In this document: positions 1-10,707 of the stretch, piece after piece
Layout of the letters: each line of letters starts with the position of its first letter
Position numbering within the stretch: position 1 is the stretch's first letter
Assembly (NCBI GenBank): GCA_051293835.1
Contig: JBPKMA010000007.1
Location: forward strand, 62,001-126,000
Origin: DATLZU01 sp051293835
GTDB lineage: Bacteria > Nitrospirota > Nitrospiria > Nitrospirales > Nitrospiraceae
Direction of reading: 5' to 3'
DNA: 64,000 nt
Notes under the pieces: model-generated
Seen by the model: the letters and a program-made list of their open reading frames with translations, nothing else
What the model was told of the DNA's origin: nothing
Databases searched by the model: none
Program-made: the position numbers and the translations under genes

Positions 1-1
1 C

Positions 2-1780
<1,779 letters not shown>

Positions 1781-1836
1781 CGTGCTCGAGTCTTGCCCCT
1801 CGCCTCTCACCACGCCCGAGTTCGACGTTTCTTACC

Positions 1837-1866
1837 TTGACTTGGCTTTGTGGCAGAAGCTAATGT
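1837..1866 (+). promoter_or_regulatory. Possible sigma-70 promoter before the midA-like/nuo block
   Basis: TTGACT at 1837-1842 and TAATGT at 1861-1866 are separated by 18 bases, 50 bases before the methyltransferase ATG. The -35 is good and the -10 is weak (three of six consensus bases). The secA-to-methyltransferase gap is the natural place for an operon promoter, but this is only a by-eye match. Confidence 0.3.
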
Positions 1867-1915
1867 AGGCCACTTTGCGGGAGGGCGACGCTTGCCCTGA
1901 AGTCGACCGGCGCCG

Positions 1916-3127
1916 ATGAGCGCGAAATCGTTGAGCAGCGGACAACCGGACCTGATCGCGGAGATTGCGGCGGAAATTTCTGACACGGGGCCGATCCCTT
2001 TTGCCCGGTTTATGGAGCTTGCGCTCTACCACCCGCGGTTCGGGTACTACATTCGTCCGGCAGACGGTCCGGAGAGCGAGCGCATCGGCTGGTCAGGTGA
2101 TTTCTATACGAGCTCGGATGTGCATCCCCTGCTCGGGCAGGCGCTGGCCAGACAGATCCGACAGATTGACGACCTGCTCGACCATCCGGATCCCTTCACC
2201 GTCATCGAGATGGGCGCAGGCAAAGGCCTCCTCGCCCGGCACATCTTAGACGCGTGCGCGAGCGAACCCGTCTCTTTTTCGAATCGCCTCCGCTATGTCT
2301 TGATCGAGCGCAGCCCGGCCATGCGGGAACTGCAGCGCCGGAACTTGGCGCCCTATCTCGCCCTCCCTGCTCGGGCTTCCTGGGCCTCCGGGCTGTCCGA
2401 TTTCCCGGATGCCAGCCTTGTCGGACTTTTTTTATCGAACGAGCTGGTGGATGCGTTCCCCGTCCACCGCATCCAAGTCGTCGACGGCGAACCGAAAGAG
2501 ATCTACGTCGATTATCAGGACGGGCAGTTTGTCGAATGTCTCTGCTCTCCGTCCACGCCAGAGATCAAGACGTATCTGCGCCGCCTGGGAATGGATCTGC
2601 CGTCAGGATATCGGACCGAGATCAATCTCGAAGCGCTCCGATGGATGAGAGAGGTCGCCCGAGTCATGAATCGCGGCGTCGTCATCACCATCGATTACGG
2701 TCACAGCGCGCAGGACTTCTTCGCACCCGAGCGACACCAGGGAACGCTCCTCTGCTACTACCGTCAGATGGCGTCGGATGATCCGTACACCCGCGTCGGT
2801 GAGCAGGACATGAGCGCCCATGTCGATTTTACTAGTTTGGCGACGGTCGGCGAAGAAGCGGGGCTCGCGGTGACCGGATTCACCAATCAGATGAGTTTCC
2901 TGATTAGTCTGGGAGCCGAGCGTATGCTCGACACGCTCGATCCCGAGTCGCCGGAGTTTCGGGCTGCGCTGCATCTGCTCAGGCCGGACGGCATGGGCCG
3001 CACGTTCAAGATTCTCGTACAGCATAAAGGCATACCCCGGCCGGAGTTGGAGGGACTGACGTTTAAACCGTTCTTCGGATCGGCGCTCGCGGCGGCCAAC
3101 GCCGCCACGAACACGCCGACGCCGTAA
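1916..3127 (+). CDS. SAM-dependent methyltransferase, MidA/NDUFAF7 family (DUF185)
   Basis: This 403-residue protein has the MidA/NDUFAF7 layout: an N-terminal FARFMELALYHPRFGYY segment, FYTSSDVHPLLGQALARQI, then the SAM-binding loop IEMGAGKGLLARHIL around residue 100 and the later VITIDYGHSAQDFF motif. In eukaryotes NDUFAF7 dimethylates an arginine of the complex I 49-kDa subunit (NuoD homologue) and is needed for assembly. Here the gene sits directly upstream of nuoA, with 17 bases between them, so a role in NuoCD methylation is a reasonable inference. NuoCD keeps an LHRG arginine (residue 237 from the ATG at 4158) that is a candidate substrate. The ATG at 1916 starts the conserved region sensibly. 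The family call is strong; the substrate is unproven. Confidence 0.88.
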   Translation: MSAKSLSSGQPDLIAEIAAEISDTGPIPFARFMELALYHPRFGYYIRPADGPESERIGWSGDFYTSSDVHPLLGQALARQIRQIDDLLDHPDPFTVIEMGAGKGLLARHILDACASEPVSFSNRLRYVLIERSPAMRELQRRNLAPYLALPARASWASGLSDFPDASLVGLFLSNELVDAFPVHRIQVVDGEPKEIYVDYQDGQFVECLCSPSTPEIKTYLRRLGMDLPSGYRTEINLEALRWMREVARVMNRGVVITIDYGHSAQDFFAPERHQGTLLCYYRQMASDDPYTRVGEQDMSAHVDFTSLATVGEEAGLAVTGFTNQMSFLISLGAERMLDTLDPESPEFRAALHLLRPDGMGRTFKILVQHKGIPRPELEGLTFKPFFGSALAAANAATNTPTP

Positions 3128-3144
3128 GCCGTCGGCTCATCATA

Positions 3145-3516
3145 ATGAGTAACGAATCCGTTCCGCTGAATTACGTCCCGATCCTGGCTTTCATCGCTAT
3201 CGCGCTGGCGTTCGGCGTGATGTCGCTGTTGATCGGCTGGATCGTCCGCCCGCATCGACCATATCGGGCCAAGCTGGTGCCCTACGAGAGCGGGAGCCCG
3301 TTATTCCAGGATGCCCGCGTGCCGTTCCCGATGCGATACTACATCATCGCAATGCTGTTCGTGATCTTTGATGTCGAGGTCGTGTTTCTCTATCCCTGGG
3401 CCGTCGTGTTCAAGCAGCTTGATCTGGCGGGCGTCCTCGGTATGGGGTTTTTCCTACTGATCTTGATCGTCGGCTTCTGGTATGAATGGAAGAAAGGGGC
3501 GTTGGAGTGGGATTGA
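3145..3516 (+). CDS. nuoA: NADH-quinone oxidoreductase subunit A
   Basis: A 123-residue membrane subunit of complex I with three predicted helices: residues about 10-32 (ILAFIAIALAFGVMSLLIGW), 65-88 (YYIIAMLFVIFDVEVVFLYP) and 97-115. The YESGSPLFQDARVPFPMRYY segment between helices 1 and 2 and the FDVEVVFLYPWA motif are diagnostic of NuoA/ND3. It lies 17 bases after the methyltransferase and is the first gene of the complex I operon. Length is usual for the family. A perfect 10-bp hairpin starts right after the stop codon. Confidence 0.96.
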   Translation: MSNESVPLNYVPILAFIAIALAFGVMSLLIGWIVRPHRPYRAKLVPYESGSPLFQDARVPFPMRYYIIAMLFVIFDVEVVFLYPWAVVFKQLDLAGVLGMGFFLLILIVGFWYEWKKGALEWD

Positions 3517-3540
3517 CCGGCATCGCAGCCGCGATGCCGG
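3517..3540 (+). repeat. Perfect 10-bp stem-loop immediately after nuoA stop
   Basis: CCGGCATCGC (3517-3526), loop AGCC, then GCGATGCCGG (3531-3540). The stem begins at the base after the nuoA TGA and has no following T-run, so it is not a standard intrinsic terminator. An RNA stabiliser or processing element inside the nuo operon fits better. Confidence 0.75.
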
Positions 3541-3608
3541 AATGATGAATTCCGATCTCTTGCTTTCAGGTTATTCCTCTTTTCTCATGCCACATAGGAG
3601 CGAACGCG

Positions 3609-4088
3609 GTGAGTGTCTTAGAGCGGCAGCTTGAACCGAACATTCTGACCACCAATCTAGACGCCTTGGTGTGCTGGGCACGGAAGTGCTCGCTGTGGCC
3701 GATGACGTTCGGATTGGCCTGCTGCGCGATCGAGATGATCGCCACCGTGTCGTCCCGATACGACATCGACCGCTTCGGCGCGGGTGTGTTCCGCGCCTCC
3801 CCCAGACAGTCGGACCTGATGATTGTGGCCGGTACGGTCACGCGGAAAATGGCACCGGTGATCCGCCGCATTTACGACCAGATGGCTGAACCGCGCTATG
3901 TGATTTCGATGGGATCCTGCGCCACATCCGGCAACCACTACAACAGTTACAGCGTCGTTCAAGGCGTGGATCAGATCGTGCCAGTGGACGTCTACGTCCC
4001 CGGCTGTCCGCCAAGACCGGAAGCGTTGCTGGACGGCCTGCTCAAGCTACAGGAAAAAATCCAACGGGAGAAGGTGTTTGTGAAATGA
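3609..4088 (+). CDS. nuoB: NADH-quinone oxidoreductase subunit B
   Basis: NuoB holds the terminal 4Fe-4S cluster N2 that reduces quinone. The 159-residue sequence has the tandem cysteines in FGLACCAIEM, the GSCATSGNHYNSY cysteine and the VYVPGCPPRPEALL cysteine, giving the usual four N2 ligands. The start is GTG at 3609, chosen because AGGAG at 3596-3600 lies eight bases upstream and the N-terminus aligns with other NuoB proteins. It sits 92 bases after nuoA, with the hairpin between, and is followed by nuoCD. Confidence 0.96.
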   Translation: MSVLERQLEPNILTTNLDALVCWARKCSLWPMTFGLACCAIEMIATVSSRYDIDRFGAGVFRASPRQSDLMIVAGTVTRKMAPVIRRIYDQMAEPRYVISMGSCATSGNHYNSYSVVQGVDQIVPVDVYVPGCPPRPEALLDGLLKLQEKIQREKVFVK

Positions 4089-4157
4089 GCCGCGAGACGA
4101 GCGGGATCGGTGATTCTCGCCCGTCGCGCAAGTCGCGCGCCTCTCATCAATGAGATC

Positions 4158-5906
4158 ATGCATCCAGTTCTCGAACGGCTGAAAGCGCGATTTCCTGACG
4201 CGGTCCTCGCGGTTCAGGAAGACCGGGATCGAGCGGAACTCTCCGCCCGTGTCGCCGCCGACCGTATCATGGACGTGGCGCGGTTTCTTCACGATGATCC
4301 GGCAATGGCGTTCGATCACATCACGGATGTGTGTTCGGCCGACTTTCCCGACGACCTCGAGCGGTTCGAAGTAATCTACCACCTGCTGTCGTTGCCGCAT
4401 CGCCGGCGCATTCGGCTCAAGGTCCGCGTCACGGAAGACAATCCCAGCGTTGATTCGGTCACCGGTATTTGGAGAGGCGCGGAGTTCATGGAACGAGAGG
4501 TGTACGACTTGATGGGCATCCGCTTCAACGGACATCCGGACCTGCGCCGCATCCTCATGCCAGAGGATTACGACGAAGGCTACCCACTCCGGAAAGACTT
4601 CCCAACCGAAGGCAAGGGCTGGCGCAGTTCCTTCGAATTTATCCCCCGGCTCGACGAGCCGCCTGTCGCCGTAGAAAGCGAGATTCCCGAAGACCGCAGG
4701 CATCCCTTCGTAACTGCCGACGGGGCTGGATCGTCCATCCGCAAGGAGGAGTTGCTGCTGAACATGGGGCCACAACACCCCAGCACACACGGCGTGCTGC
4801 GGGTGGTACTTGAACTGGACGGCGAGCGGATCGTCAAGGCAACGCCGGATCTCGGCTATCTGCACCGTGGCGTGGAAAAGCTGGCGGAGGGACTGCACTA
4901 CTTACAGATCATCCCGCATACCGATCGGCTCGATTATGTCTGCGCTATGGCGAACAACTACGCGTACGTGCGGGCTGTCGAGAAGTTGGTGGGTATCAAG
5001 GTGCCGGAACGCGCCGAATATATCCGCACGATCGTTGCGGAGATGCAGCGGGTGGTCGGCCATCTGTTCTGGCTGGGCACGCAAGCGCTGGACATCGGCG
5101 CGATGACAGTCTTCTTTTGGACGTTTCGCGAGCGTGAAGCGCTGCTGGACATGTTCGAGAAGCTCTGCGGCGCGCGGCTGACGTTGAACTATTACCGCAT
5201 CGGCGGCGTGGACAGCGACTTCACGCCCGAACTGGTGGCGCGGCTGAAGGCGTTCCTCGACACGTTCTACGACAAGATCCACGAATACGACACGCTGCTC
5301 GCATCGAACCGCATCTGGCTGTTCCGCACGAAGGACGTGGCCGTCATCTCCGCCGAAGACGCGATCAACTTCGGCCTCACCGGGCCGGTGCTGCGCGGCT
5401 CCGGGGTGGCGTACGACGTGCGGAAATTCGAGCCTTACGGCGTGTACGACCGGGTGGAGTGGGAGGTGCCGGTCGGCAAGCATGGCGATACCTACGACCG
5501 GTACTGGGTGCGCATGGAAGAGATGCGGCAGAGCTGCCGGATCATCCGCCAATGCTTGGACCAAATGCCGCCCGGCCCGATCATGGCTGACCTCCCGCAG
5601 GTCATCCCGCCGCCCAAACCCAAGGTCATGCGGGACATGGAGAGCCTAATCCATCATTTCATCATCTTCACGCAAGGCTTCAAGCCACCGAAAGGCGAGA
5701 CCTATTGTGCGTCGGAAGCGCCGAAAGGAGAACTGGGGTTCTTTATCATCAGCGATGGGAGTCCCCGGCCCTATCGGTTGAAGATCCGGGCCCCGTCGTT
5801 CGTCCACATGGGCGCTTTCGACCACATGGCACGAGGCTATCTGATTTCGGACATCATCACGATCTTCGGCACCTACGACATTGTGATGGGAGAATGCGAT
5901 AGGTGA
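4158..5906 (+). CDS. nuoCD: NADH-quinone oxidoreductase fused subunits C/D
   Basis: One polypeptide joins the 30-kDa NuoC domain (residues ~1-180; FEVIYHLLSL, EREVYDLMGIRFNGHPDLRR) to the 49-kDa NuoD domain (from ~200; NMGPQHPSTHGVLR, GYLHRGVEKLAEG, DRLDYVCAM, C-terminal GYLISDIITIFGTYDIVMGECDR). NuoD forms the quinone-binding cavity with NuoB. The fused arrangement is known from Escherichia coli and several other bacteria. The open frame begins at a GTG at 4110, but homology begins near the ATG at 4158 (HPVLERLKARFPDA), so that start is preferred. Arg237 in the LHRG motif is the position likely to correspond to the arginine methylated in mitochondrial complex I, relevant to the upstream MidA-like gene. 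Confidence 0.95.
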   Translation: MHPVLERLKARFPDAVLAVQEDRDRAELSARVAADRIMDVARFLHDDPAMAFDHITDVCSADFPDDLERFEVIYHLLSLPHRRRIRLKVRVTEDNPSVDSVTGIWRGAEFMEREVYDLMGIRFNGHPDLRRILMPEDYDEGYPLRKDFPTEGKGWRSSFEFIPRLDEPPVAVESEIPEDRRHPFVTADGAGSSIRKEELLLNMGPQHPSTHGVLRVVLELDGERIVKATPDLGYLHRGVEKLAEGLHYLQIIPHTDRLDYVCAMANNYAYVRAVEKLVGIKVPERAEYIRTIVAEMQRVVGHLFWLGTQALDIGAMTVFFWTFREREALLDMFEKLCGARLTLNYYRIGGVDSDFTPELVARLKAFLDTFYDKIHEYDTLLASNRIWLFRTKDVAVISAEDAINFGLTGPVLRGSGVAYDVRKFEPYGVYDRVEWEVPVGKHGDTYDRYWVRMEEMRQSCRIIRQCLDQMPPGPIMADLPQVIPPPKPKVMRDMESLIHHFIIFTQGFKPPKGETYCASEAPKGELGFFIISDGSPRPYRLKIRAPSFVHMGAFDHMARGYLISDIITIFGTYDIVMGECDR

Positions 5907-5966
5907 ATTCCGAGCGCCGATGTTGCATGGCAACTCAGAATTCAGCACTCAGAACTGGATGCATAG

Positions 5967-6491
5967 ATGCTCCTGGAAAAATACAAATCGGAAATAGACG
6001 CCATCCTGGCCCGCTACCCGGTTCGTCGCTCGGCTCTATTGCCGCTGCTCAACCTGGCGCAGCGGGAGGAAGGTCACGTGAGCGAAGCGGCCATGAAGGA
6101 AATCGCCGGTATCCTCAATCTGACGCCGCCTCAGGTGTATGAGACTGTCACGTTCTACACGATGTTGCGTCTGAAGCCGGTGGGAAAGTTCCACATTCAG
6201 GTATGCAAATCGCTGATGTGTGCCTTGGTCGGATCCGACACACTGCTCAACTGGCTCCGGGCCAAGTTGGGGATCCAACCGGGGGAAACCACCCCGGACC
6301 GTCTGTTCACGCTCAGCACCGTGGAGTGCCTGGCCGCCTGCGGGGCTGGACCGATGATGCAGATCAACGATGACTATTACGAGAACCTGACCGAAGAGAA
6401 AGTGGACCGGATCCTGATGGATCTGAGACACAACGGCACATCTCCTTTGAAGAGCGGGCCGTTTATGCTGCCGGAACCTCAGAAGACGTAA
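5967..6491 (+). CDS. nuoE: NADH-quinone oxidoreductase subunit E
   Basis: A 174-residue thioredoxin-like 2Fe-2S subunit of the NADH dehydrogenase module (cluster N1a). The N-terminal helical part contains LAQREEGHVS and PPQVYETVTFYTM. The four cluster cysteines are in VCKSLMC (C-X4-C) and ECLAACGAGP (C-X3-C). The 60-base spacer after nuoCD carries a short-word sequence (CTCAGAATTCAGCACTCAG) of the type found in other spacers here. Confidence 0.95.
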   Translation: MLLEKYKSEIDAILARYPVRRSALLPLLNLAQREEGHVSEAAMKEIAGILNLTPPQVYETVTFYTMLRLKPVGKFHIQVCKSLMCALVGSDTLLNWLRAKLGIQPGETTPDRLFTLSTVECLAACGAGPMMQINDDYYENLTEEKVDRILMDLRHNGTSPLKSGPFMLPEPQKT

Positions 6492-6539
6492 CCGGTTCGT
6501 TGTTATTCGTGGCTTGCCCGCGGTTACCGAGGCAACGGA

Positions 6540-7877
6540 ATGCCGCCTTACGAACCGATCCTGTTGAAGAACATGCTCCAGCCCGGCTATACGGGCTCAT
6601 TGGCAGACTACGAGCGGGCGGGCGGATACCAGGCGCTCCGCAAGACGCTCGGCAAAATCGCGCCGGCGGACGTTACGGCAATGGTGGTCAAGTCCGGATT
6701 GCGGGGGCGCGGCGGCGCAGGGTTCCCGACCGGCATCAAATGGGGATTCCTGCCCAAGGACTATCAGGGCCCTCGCTACCTGTGCTGCAACGCGGACGAG
6801 AGCGAGCCTGGCACGTTCAAGGACCGCCAACTGATCGAACGCGATCCTCACCAGGTCATCGAGGGCATCCTGCTCGCCAGTTATGCCATCGGTGCCGAAA
6901 CCGCCTACATCTATATTCGAGGGGAATTTGCCCTGGGCGCCGCGATCCTGGAGCGGGCCTTGGCGGAAGCCAGAGCGGCCGGCTATGTTGGCCGAAACAT
7001 TCTCGGCGCGGGCGTCACGATCGACATTTGGGTCCACCGCGGAGCCGGTGCCTACATTTGCGGGGAAGAGACGGCGCTCCTGGAATCTCTCGAAGGCAAG
7101 CGGGGCCTGCCGCGGGTGAAGCCGCCGTTCCCGGCTACACACGGCCTGTACGGCAAGCCGACCGTGGTCAACAACGTCGAAACGCTCGCGAACCTGCCGC
7201 ATATTGTCAACCGCGGCGCCGAATGGTTCGCCTCGATCGGTTCGCCGCCGAAAAGCACGGGCACCCGCATCTTCTGCGTGAGCGGCCATGTGCGGCGGCC
7301 CGGCAATTACGAAGTGCCGATGGGGATCACATTCCGCGAGTTGATCTTCGAACACGCCGGCGGCATGCGCTCGGACAAGGCGCTGAAGGCGTTCATCCCG
7401 GGAGGCGCGTCCGCACCGTTTTTGACGCCAGAGCATCTCGATGTGAAGATGGACTTCGAGTCTGTGGCCCAGGCTGGATCAATGCTGGGATCGGGTGGGG
7501 TCACAGTCATGGAAGAAGGCACTAGCATGGTCTGGGCCGCGCTGCGCCTGATGGAGTTTTTCTACCACGAGTCCTGCGGCAAGTGCACGCCGTGCCGGGA
7601 GGGGAGTTCGTGGTTGGTCCAGACCATGCGCCGGATCCTCGCCAAACGCGGCCGCCGGGAGGACCTTGAAACCTTGACCGATCTGTGCCAGAACATCGCG
7701 GGCCGTACGGTCTGCGCGTTCGGCGACGCCGAGGTGGCGCCGATCCTGAGCACTCTGAAATACTGGCGCCACGAGTACGAGGAGTTGATCCGGGAGGCGG
7801 AATCGTTAGGCCTGGCCGGCATCCCCGAACTGGTCATGCCGGCGGCACGGCACACACCTCATAAGTTCGAGGTGTGA
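6540..7877 (+). CDS. nuoF: NADH-quinone oxidoreductase subunit F
   Basis: The 445-residue flavoprotein binds NADH, FMN and 4Fe-4S cluster N3. GLRGRGGAGFPTGIKWGF is the nucleotide-binding glycine-rich motif, CNADESEPGTFKDR and GAGAYICGEETALLESLEGK contact FMN, and SCGKCTPCREGSSWL plus the later AGRTVCAFGDAE cysteine supply the four N3 ligands. Length and order are typical. It follows nuoE by 48 bases and precedes nuoG. Confidence 0.96.
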   Translation: MPPYEPILLKNMLQPGYTGSLADYERAGGYQALRKTLGKIAPADVTAMVVKSGLRGRGGAGFPTGIKWGFLPKDYQGPRYLCCNADESEPGTFKDRQLIERDPHQVIEGILLASYAIGAETAYIYIRGEFALGAAILERALAEARAAGYVGRNILGAGVTIDIWVHRGAGAYICGEETALLESLEGKRGLPRVKPPFPATHGLYGKPTVVNNVETLANLPHIVNRGAEWFASIGSPPKSTGTRIFCVSGHVRRPGNYEVPMGITFRELIFEHAGGMRSDKALKAFIPGGASAPFLTPEHLDVKMDFESVAQAGSMLGSGGVTVMEEGTSMVWAALRLMEFFYHESCGKCTPCREGSSWLVQTMRRILAKRGRREDLETLTDLCQNIAGRTVCAFGDAEVAPILSTLKYWRHEYEELIREAESLGLAGIPELVMPAARHTPHKFEV

Positions 7878-7934
7878 AGTTCGAGACGACGACACGAACG
7901 GAGAGCTAGAACCCTCGCCCTTCGACCCTGACAG

Positions 7935-10634
7935 ATGATAGCGATGACGGCGGACACAGTCCGTTTGACAATCGACGGTATTCGGGTAACCGTGCCCAAG
8001 GGTACCTTGCTCATTGAGGCGGCGCGCCGGGCGGGGGTGATGATCCCGCATTTCTGTTACCACCCAAAGCTCAAGCCGGACGCCAATTGCCGGATGTGTC
8101 TGGTGGAGATCGAAAAGATGCCCAAGCTCCAGACCGCCTGCAGCACCCTAGTAACCGAGGGAATGAGCGTCCGCACGGCCACGCGCGTCGTCAAAGAAGC
8201 GCACAAGTCGGTGCTGGAGTTCATTTTGGCCAACCATCCCCTGGACTGCCCGGTCTGCGACCAGGGCGGCCGCTGCGACCTGCAGGACTTCTCGCACGAG
8301 TACACGCCGACCACCAGTCGGTTCATCGAGGTTAAGCGCATCTTCCAGAAAGAGTATTTCAGCCCGCTGATCGAGACCCAGATGAACCGCTGTGTCCAGT
8401 GCCAGCGCTGTGTCCGCTATTGCGATGAGGTCATGGATGTCAAAGCGCTGGCCCCGGCCGGCCGGGGAACCTTGACCGAAATCAAGCACTTCGGCCCCCA
8501 TCCGTTGGAGTGCGAGTTCTGCGGGGGGTGTGTTCAGATCTGCCCGGTGGGAGCCATCACCAGCCGGCTCTCGATGTACGAGTACCGGCCCTGGATGCTG
8601 AAACGAACTGACACCGTCTGCACCTACTGCGGGGACGGCTGCCGGATCACAATCCAGACCAAGGACAATAAGCTGATCGAGGTCATGTCAGCCTACGGCG
8701 CCGGCCGGAACAACGGTGATCTCTGCGCACGCGGCTTCTTCGGATATCACGCCACCAGCCACCCGGATCGTTTGACGCGCCCGCTGATCCGCCGGGACGG
8801 CAAGCTTGTCGAGACGACCTGGGAAGACGCACTGGAATACGTCGCTGACGCCGCCATCCGCCTCAAGCTGAGGTACGGCCCGGACGCGTTCGGCGGGCTG
8901 ATCGCGTCCCGCTGCACGAACGAAGACCTCTATGTTTTCCAGAAATTCATGCGCCTGGCGATCGGCACCGATCACATCGACAGCAGCGCACGCTATGGGC
9001 ACCTGAACGGCGTGCAGGCGATGCGCCGGGTACAGGGCACCCATCGCTGGACTGTCACCTTCGACGACATCGTCGCCGCCGACGCGCTGCTGCTGGTAGG
9101 CACCAACGTCACCGAAACCAACCCCATTACGGGCCTGAAAGTGAAAGAAGCGGTCAAGAAGCGGCGCGCGATACTGGTGACGGTCGAGGCTCTGGAGCCG
9201 GCGATCGACACGATCAGCAACATTGCGAATCTCGCGCAGCACCACTTCGCCGCACGCCCGGCGCAGTTCGGCCCTGTCGTCGTGGGCTTGATCAAGGCGG
9301 TGATCGAGGACGGCCTCGTGGATCAGACGTTGGCCCGGCAGGCGCCTGCCTACGTGAGCGCGATCGCCCAGGCGGTGCACCGCCTGTCCTGGCCGGAACT
9401 AGAAGCCGCCACCGGCGCGACTCAGACGGCCCTGCGCGACGCCGCGCGGGTGCTGGCCCAAGCCGGTCGCCTGGTCGTCCTCCTCGGACCGGGCGGGTTG
9501 CGGAATCCCGGCGGATACAACACTGCCGTCAACCTGCTTGATCTGCTGCTGCTCACCGGACACCATGGTCGTCCAGGCTGCGGATTCGCGCCCCTGGCTG
9601 AAGAGAACAACGACCAGGGCGCCGTGGAAATGGGAACGGTTGCCGAGTTCCTCCCCGGTCCCATCGAGGTGATGGATCGCACTGCGCGCGAGCGGCTAGC
9701 CATCCTGTGGAAGGAAGAGCTTCCCAAGGGACCCGGCGCCACGCTGATGGAGATGATCGAGCACGCGCGCGTCGGTCGGCTGAAAGCCCTGTTCGTAGTC
9801 GGTGAGAACCCGGTCGGGAGCCTGCCGGCCGGCACCGGCGTAAAGGAAGCTCTGGGCAATGTGGAATTACTGGTCTGCCAGGAACTGTTCCTGACCGAAA
9901 CTGCGTCGATGGCCCACGCGGTCCTGCCGGCCTGTTCCTACGCCGAGAAGGATGGGACCTTTACAAACAGCGAAGGGCATGTGCAGACCGTTCGGCAAGC
10001 GATCCAACCAGTCGGCGAGAGTCGCCCAGACTGGGAGATCTTTTCGGCCTTGTCGGTGCTGATGGGCTATCCGCTCGAATACGGCGACGCGCGCGAGATC
10101 CTTAAAGAAATCCGCGGTCTCATTCCCGGCTACGGCTTGCTGGGGCCAGCGCCGTCTCCTCCCACGGTTGATCGCGCGGCGGTCGAGCGATATCTCCACC
10201 AAGATTACGCCACCGACGTGGCCAGTCGGTATCAACTTGCCGGTGAGTGGTCCGAGGAAAGGAGAGGAGGGGCAGGCGAGGAGTTCACCCTGGTGCTAGG
10301 CCAGACCCTCTTCCACTCGGGTAAGCTATCCACGCGCTCCAAAGGCTTGCTTCAGGTCGAGAGCGGCGGCGCCTTGCGGATGAACCCCGCGGACGCCGCG
10401 CGGCACCGTCTTTCCGACGGCGATCGGGTCCGCGTGTTCAATCAGCGCGGCGAGGTAACGACAACCGTGAAAATCCTGACCCGCGTGCCGGCAGGGATGG
10501 TTTTCTTCCCCGAGCATTTCGATCGGGACGCCAAGAACCTAGCCCAAGTGGAAGTCGACCCCATAACGAAGGTGCCGTATTTCAAAACAACGCTGGTAGC
10601 CGTGGAACGGTTAACGCGCGACCATGACGGGTGA
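7935..10634 (+). CDS. nuoG: NADH-quinone oxidoreductase subunit G
   Basis: The 899-residue large electron-transfer subunit. Residues ~5-80 form a plant-type ferredoxin domain (cysteines in HFCYHPKLKPDANCRMCL). Next come the His-Cys3 motif HPLDCPVCDQGGRC and two 4Fe-4S motifs (CVQCQRCVRYC, CEFCGGCVQICP). VCTYCGDGCRI plus the later DLCARGFF cysteine give the extra N7-type cluster site found in only some NuoG proteins. The remainder is a molybdopterin-oxidoreductase fold ending in a dinucleotide-binding domain (GQTLFHSGKLSTRSKGLL). ATG codons at 7935 and 7944 are both possible; the second would give MTADTVRLTIDG. Neither has a strong ribosome binding site. Confidence 0.95.
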   Translation: MIAMTADTVRLTIDGIRVTVPKGTLLIEAARRAGVMIPHFCYHPKLKPDANCRMCLVEIEKMPKLQTACSTLVTEGMSVRTATRVVKEAHKSVLEFILANHPLDCPVCDQGGRCDLQDFSHEYTPTTSRFIEVKRIFQKEYFSPLIETQMNRCVQCQRCVRYCDEVMDVKALAPAGRGTLTEIKHFGPHPLECEFCGGCVQICPVGAITSRLSMYEYRPWMLKRTDTVCTYCGDGCRITIQTKDNKLIEVMSAYGAGRNNGDLCARGFFGYHATSHPDRLTRPLIRRDGKLVETTWEDALEYVADAAIRLKLRYGPDAFGGLIASRCTNEDLYVFQKFMRLAIGTDHIDSSARYGHLNGVQAMRRVQGTHRWTVTFDDIVAADALLLVGTNVTETNPITGLKVKEAVKKRRAILVTVEALEPAIDTISNIANLAQHHFAARPAQFGPVVVGLIKAVIEDGLVDQTLARQAPAYVSAIAQAVHRLSWPELEAATGATQTALRDAARVLAQAGRLVVLLGPGGLRNPGGYNTAVNLLDLLLLTGHHGRPGCGFAPLAEENNDQGAVEMGTVAEFLPGPIEVMDRTARERLAILWKEELPKGPGATLMEMIEHARVGRLKALFVVGENPVGSLPAGTGVKEALGNVELLVCQELFLTETASMAHAVLPACSYAEKDGTFTNSEGHVQTVRQAIQPVGESRPDWEIFSALSVLMGYPLEYGDAREILKEIRGLIPGYGLLGPAPSPPTVDRAAVERYLHQDYATDVASRYQLAGEWSEERRGGAGEEFTLVLGQTLFHSGKLSTRSKGLLQVESGGALRMNPADAARHRLSDGDRVRVFNQRGEVTTTVKILTRVPAGMVFFPEHFDRDAKNLAQVEVDPITKVPYFKTTLVAVERLTRDHDG

Positions 10635-10635
10635 G

Positions 10636-10672
10636 GCGTGATACGTGGCGCACAATGCGCCACGTATCACGC
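10636..10672 (+). repeat. Perfect 17-bp inverted repeat between nuoG and nuoH
   Basis: Left arm GCGTGATACGTGGCGCA (10636-10652), loop CAA, right arm TGCGCCACGTATCACGC (10656-10672), with no mismatch. It begins two bases after the nuoG stop and is not followed by a T-run. A structure this stable between the peripheral-arm and membrane-arm genes could cause partial termination, RNA processing or a stoichiometry change. It could also be an inserted palindromic repeat. Confidence 0.9.
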
Positions 10673-10707
10673 TTTCCGTCTCGCACGCCACAAATTCCGG
10701 AGGAGTC

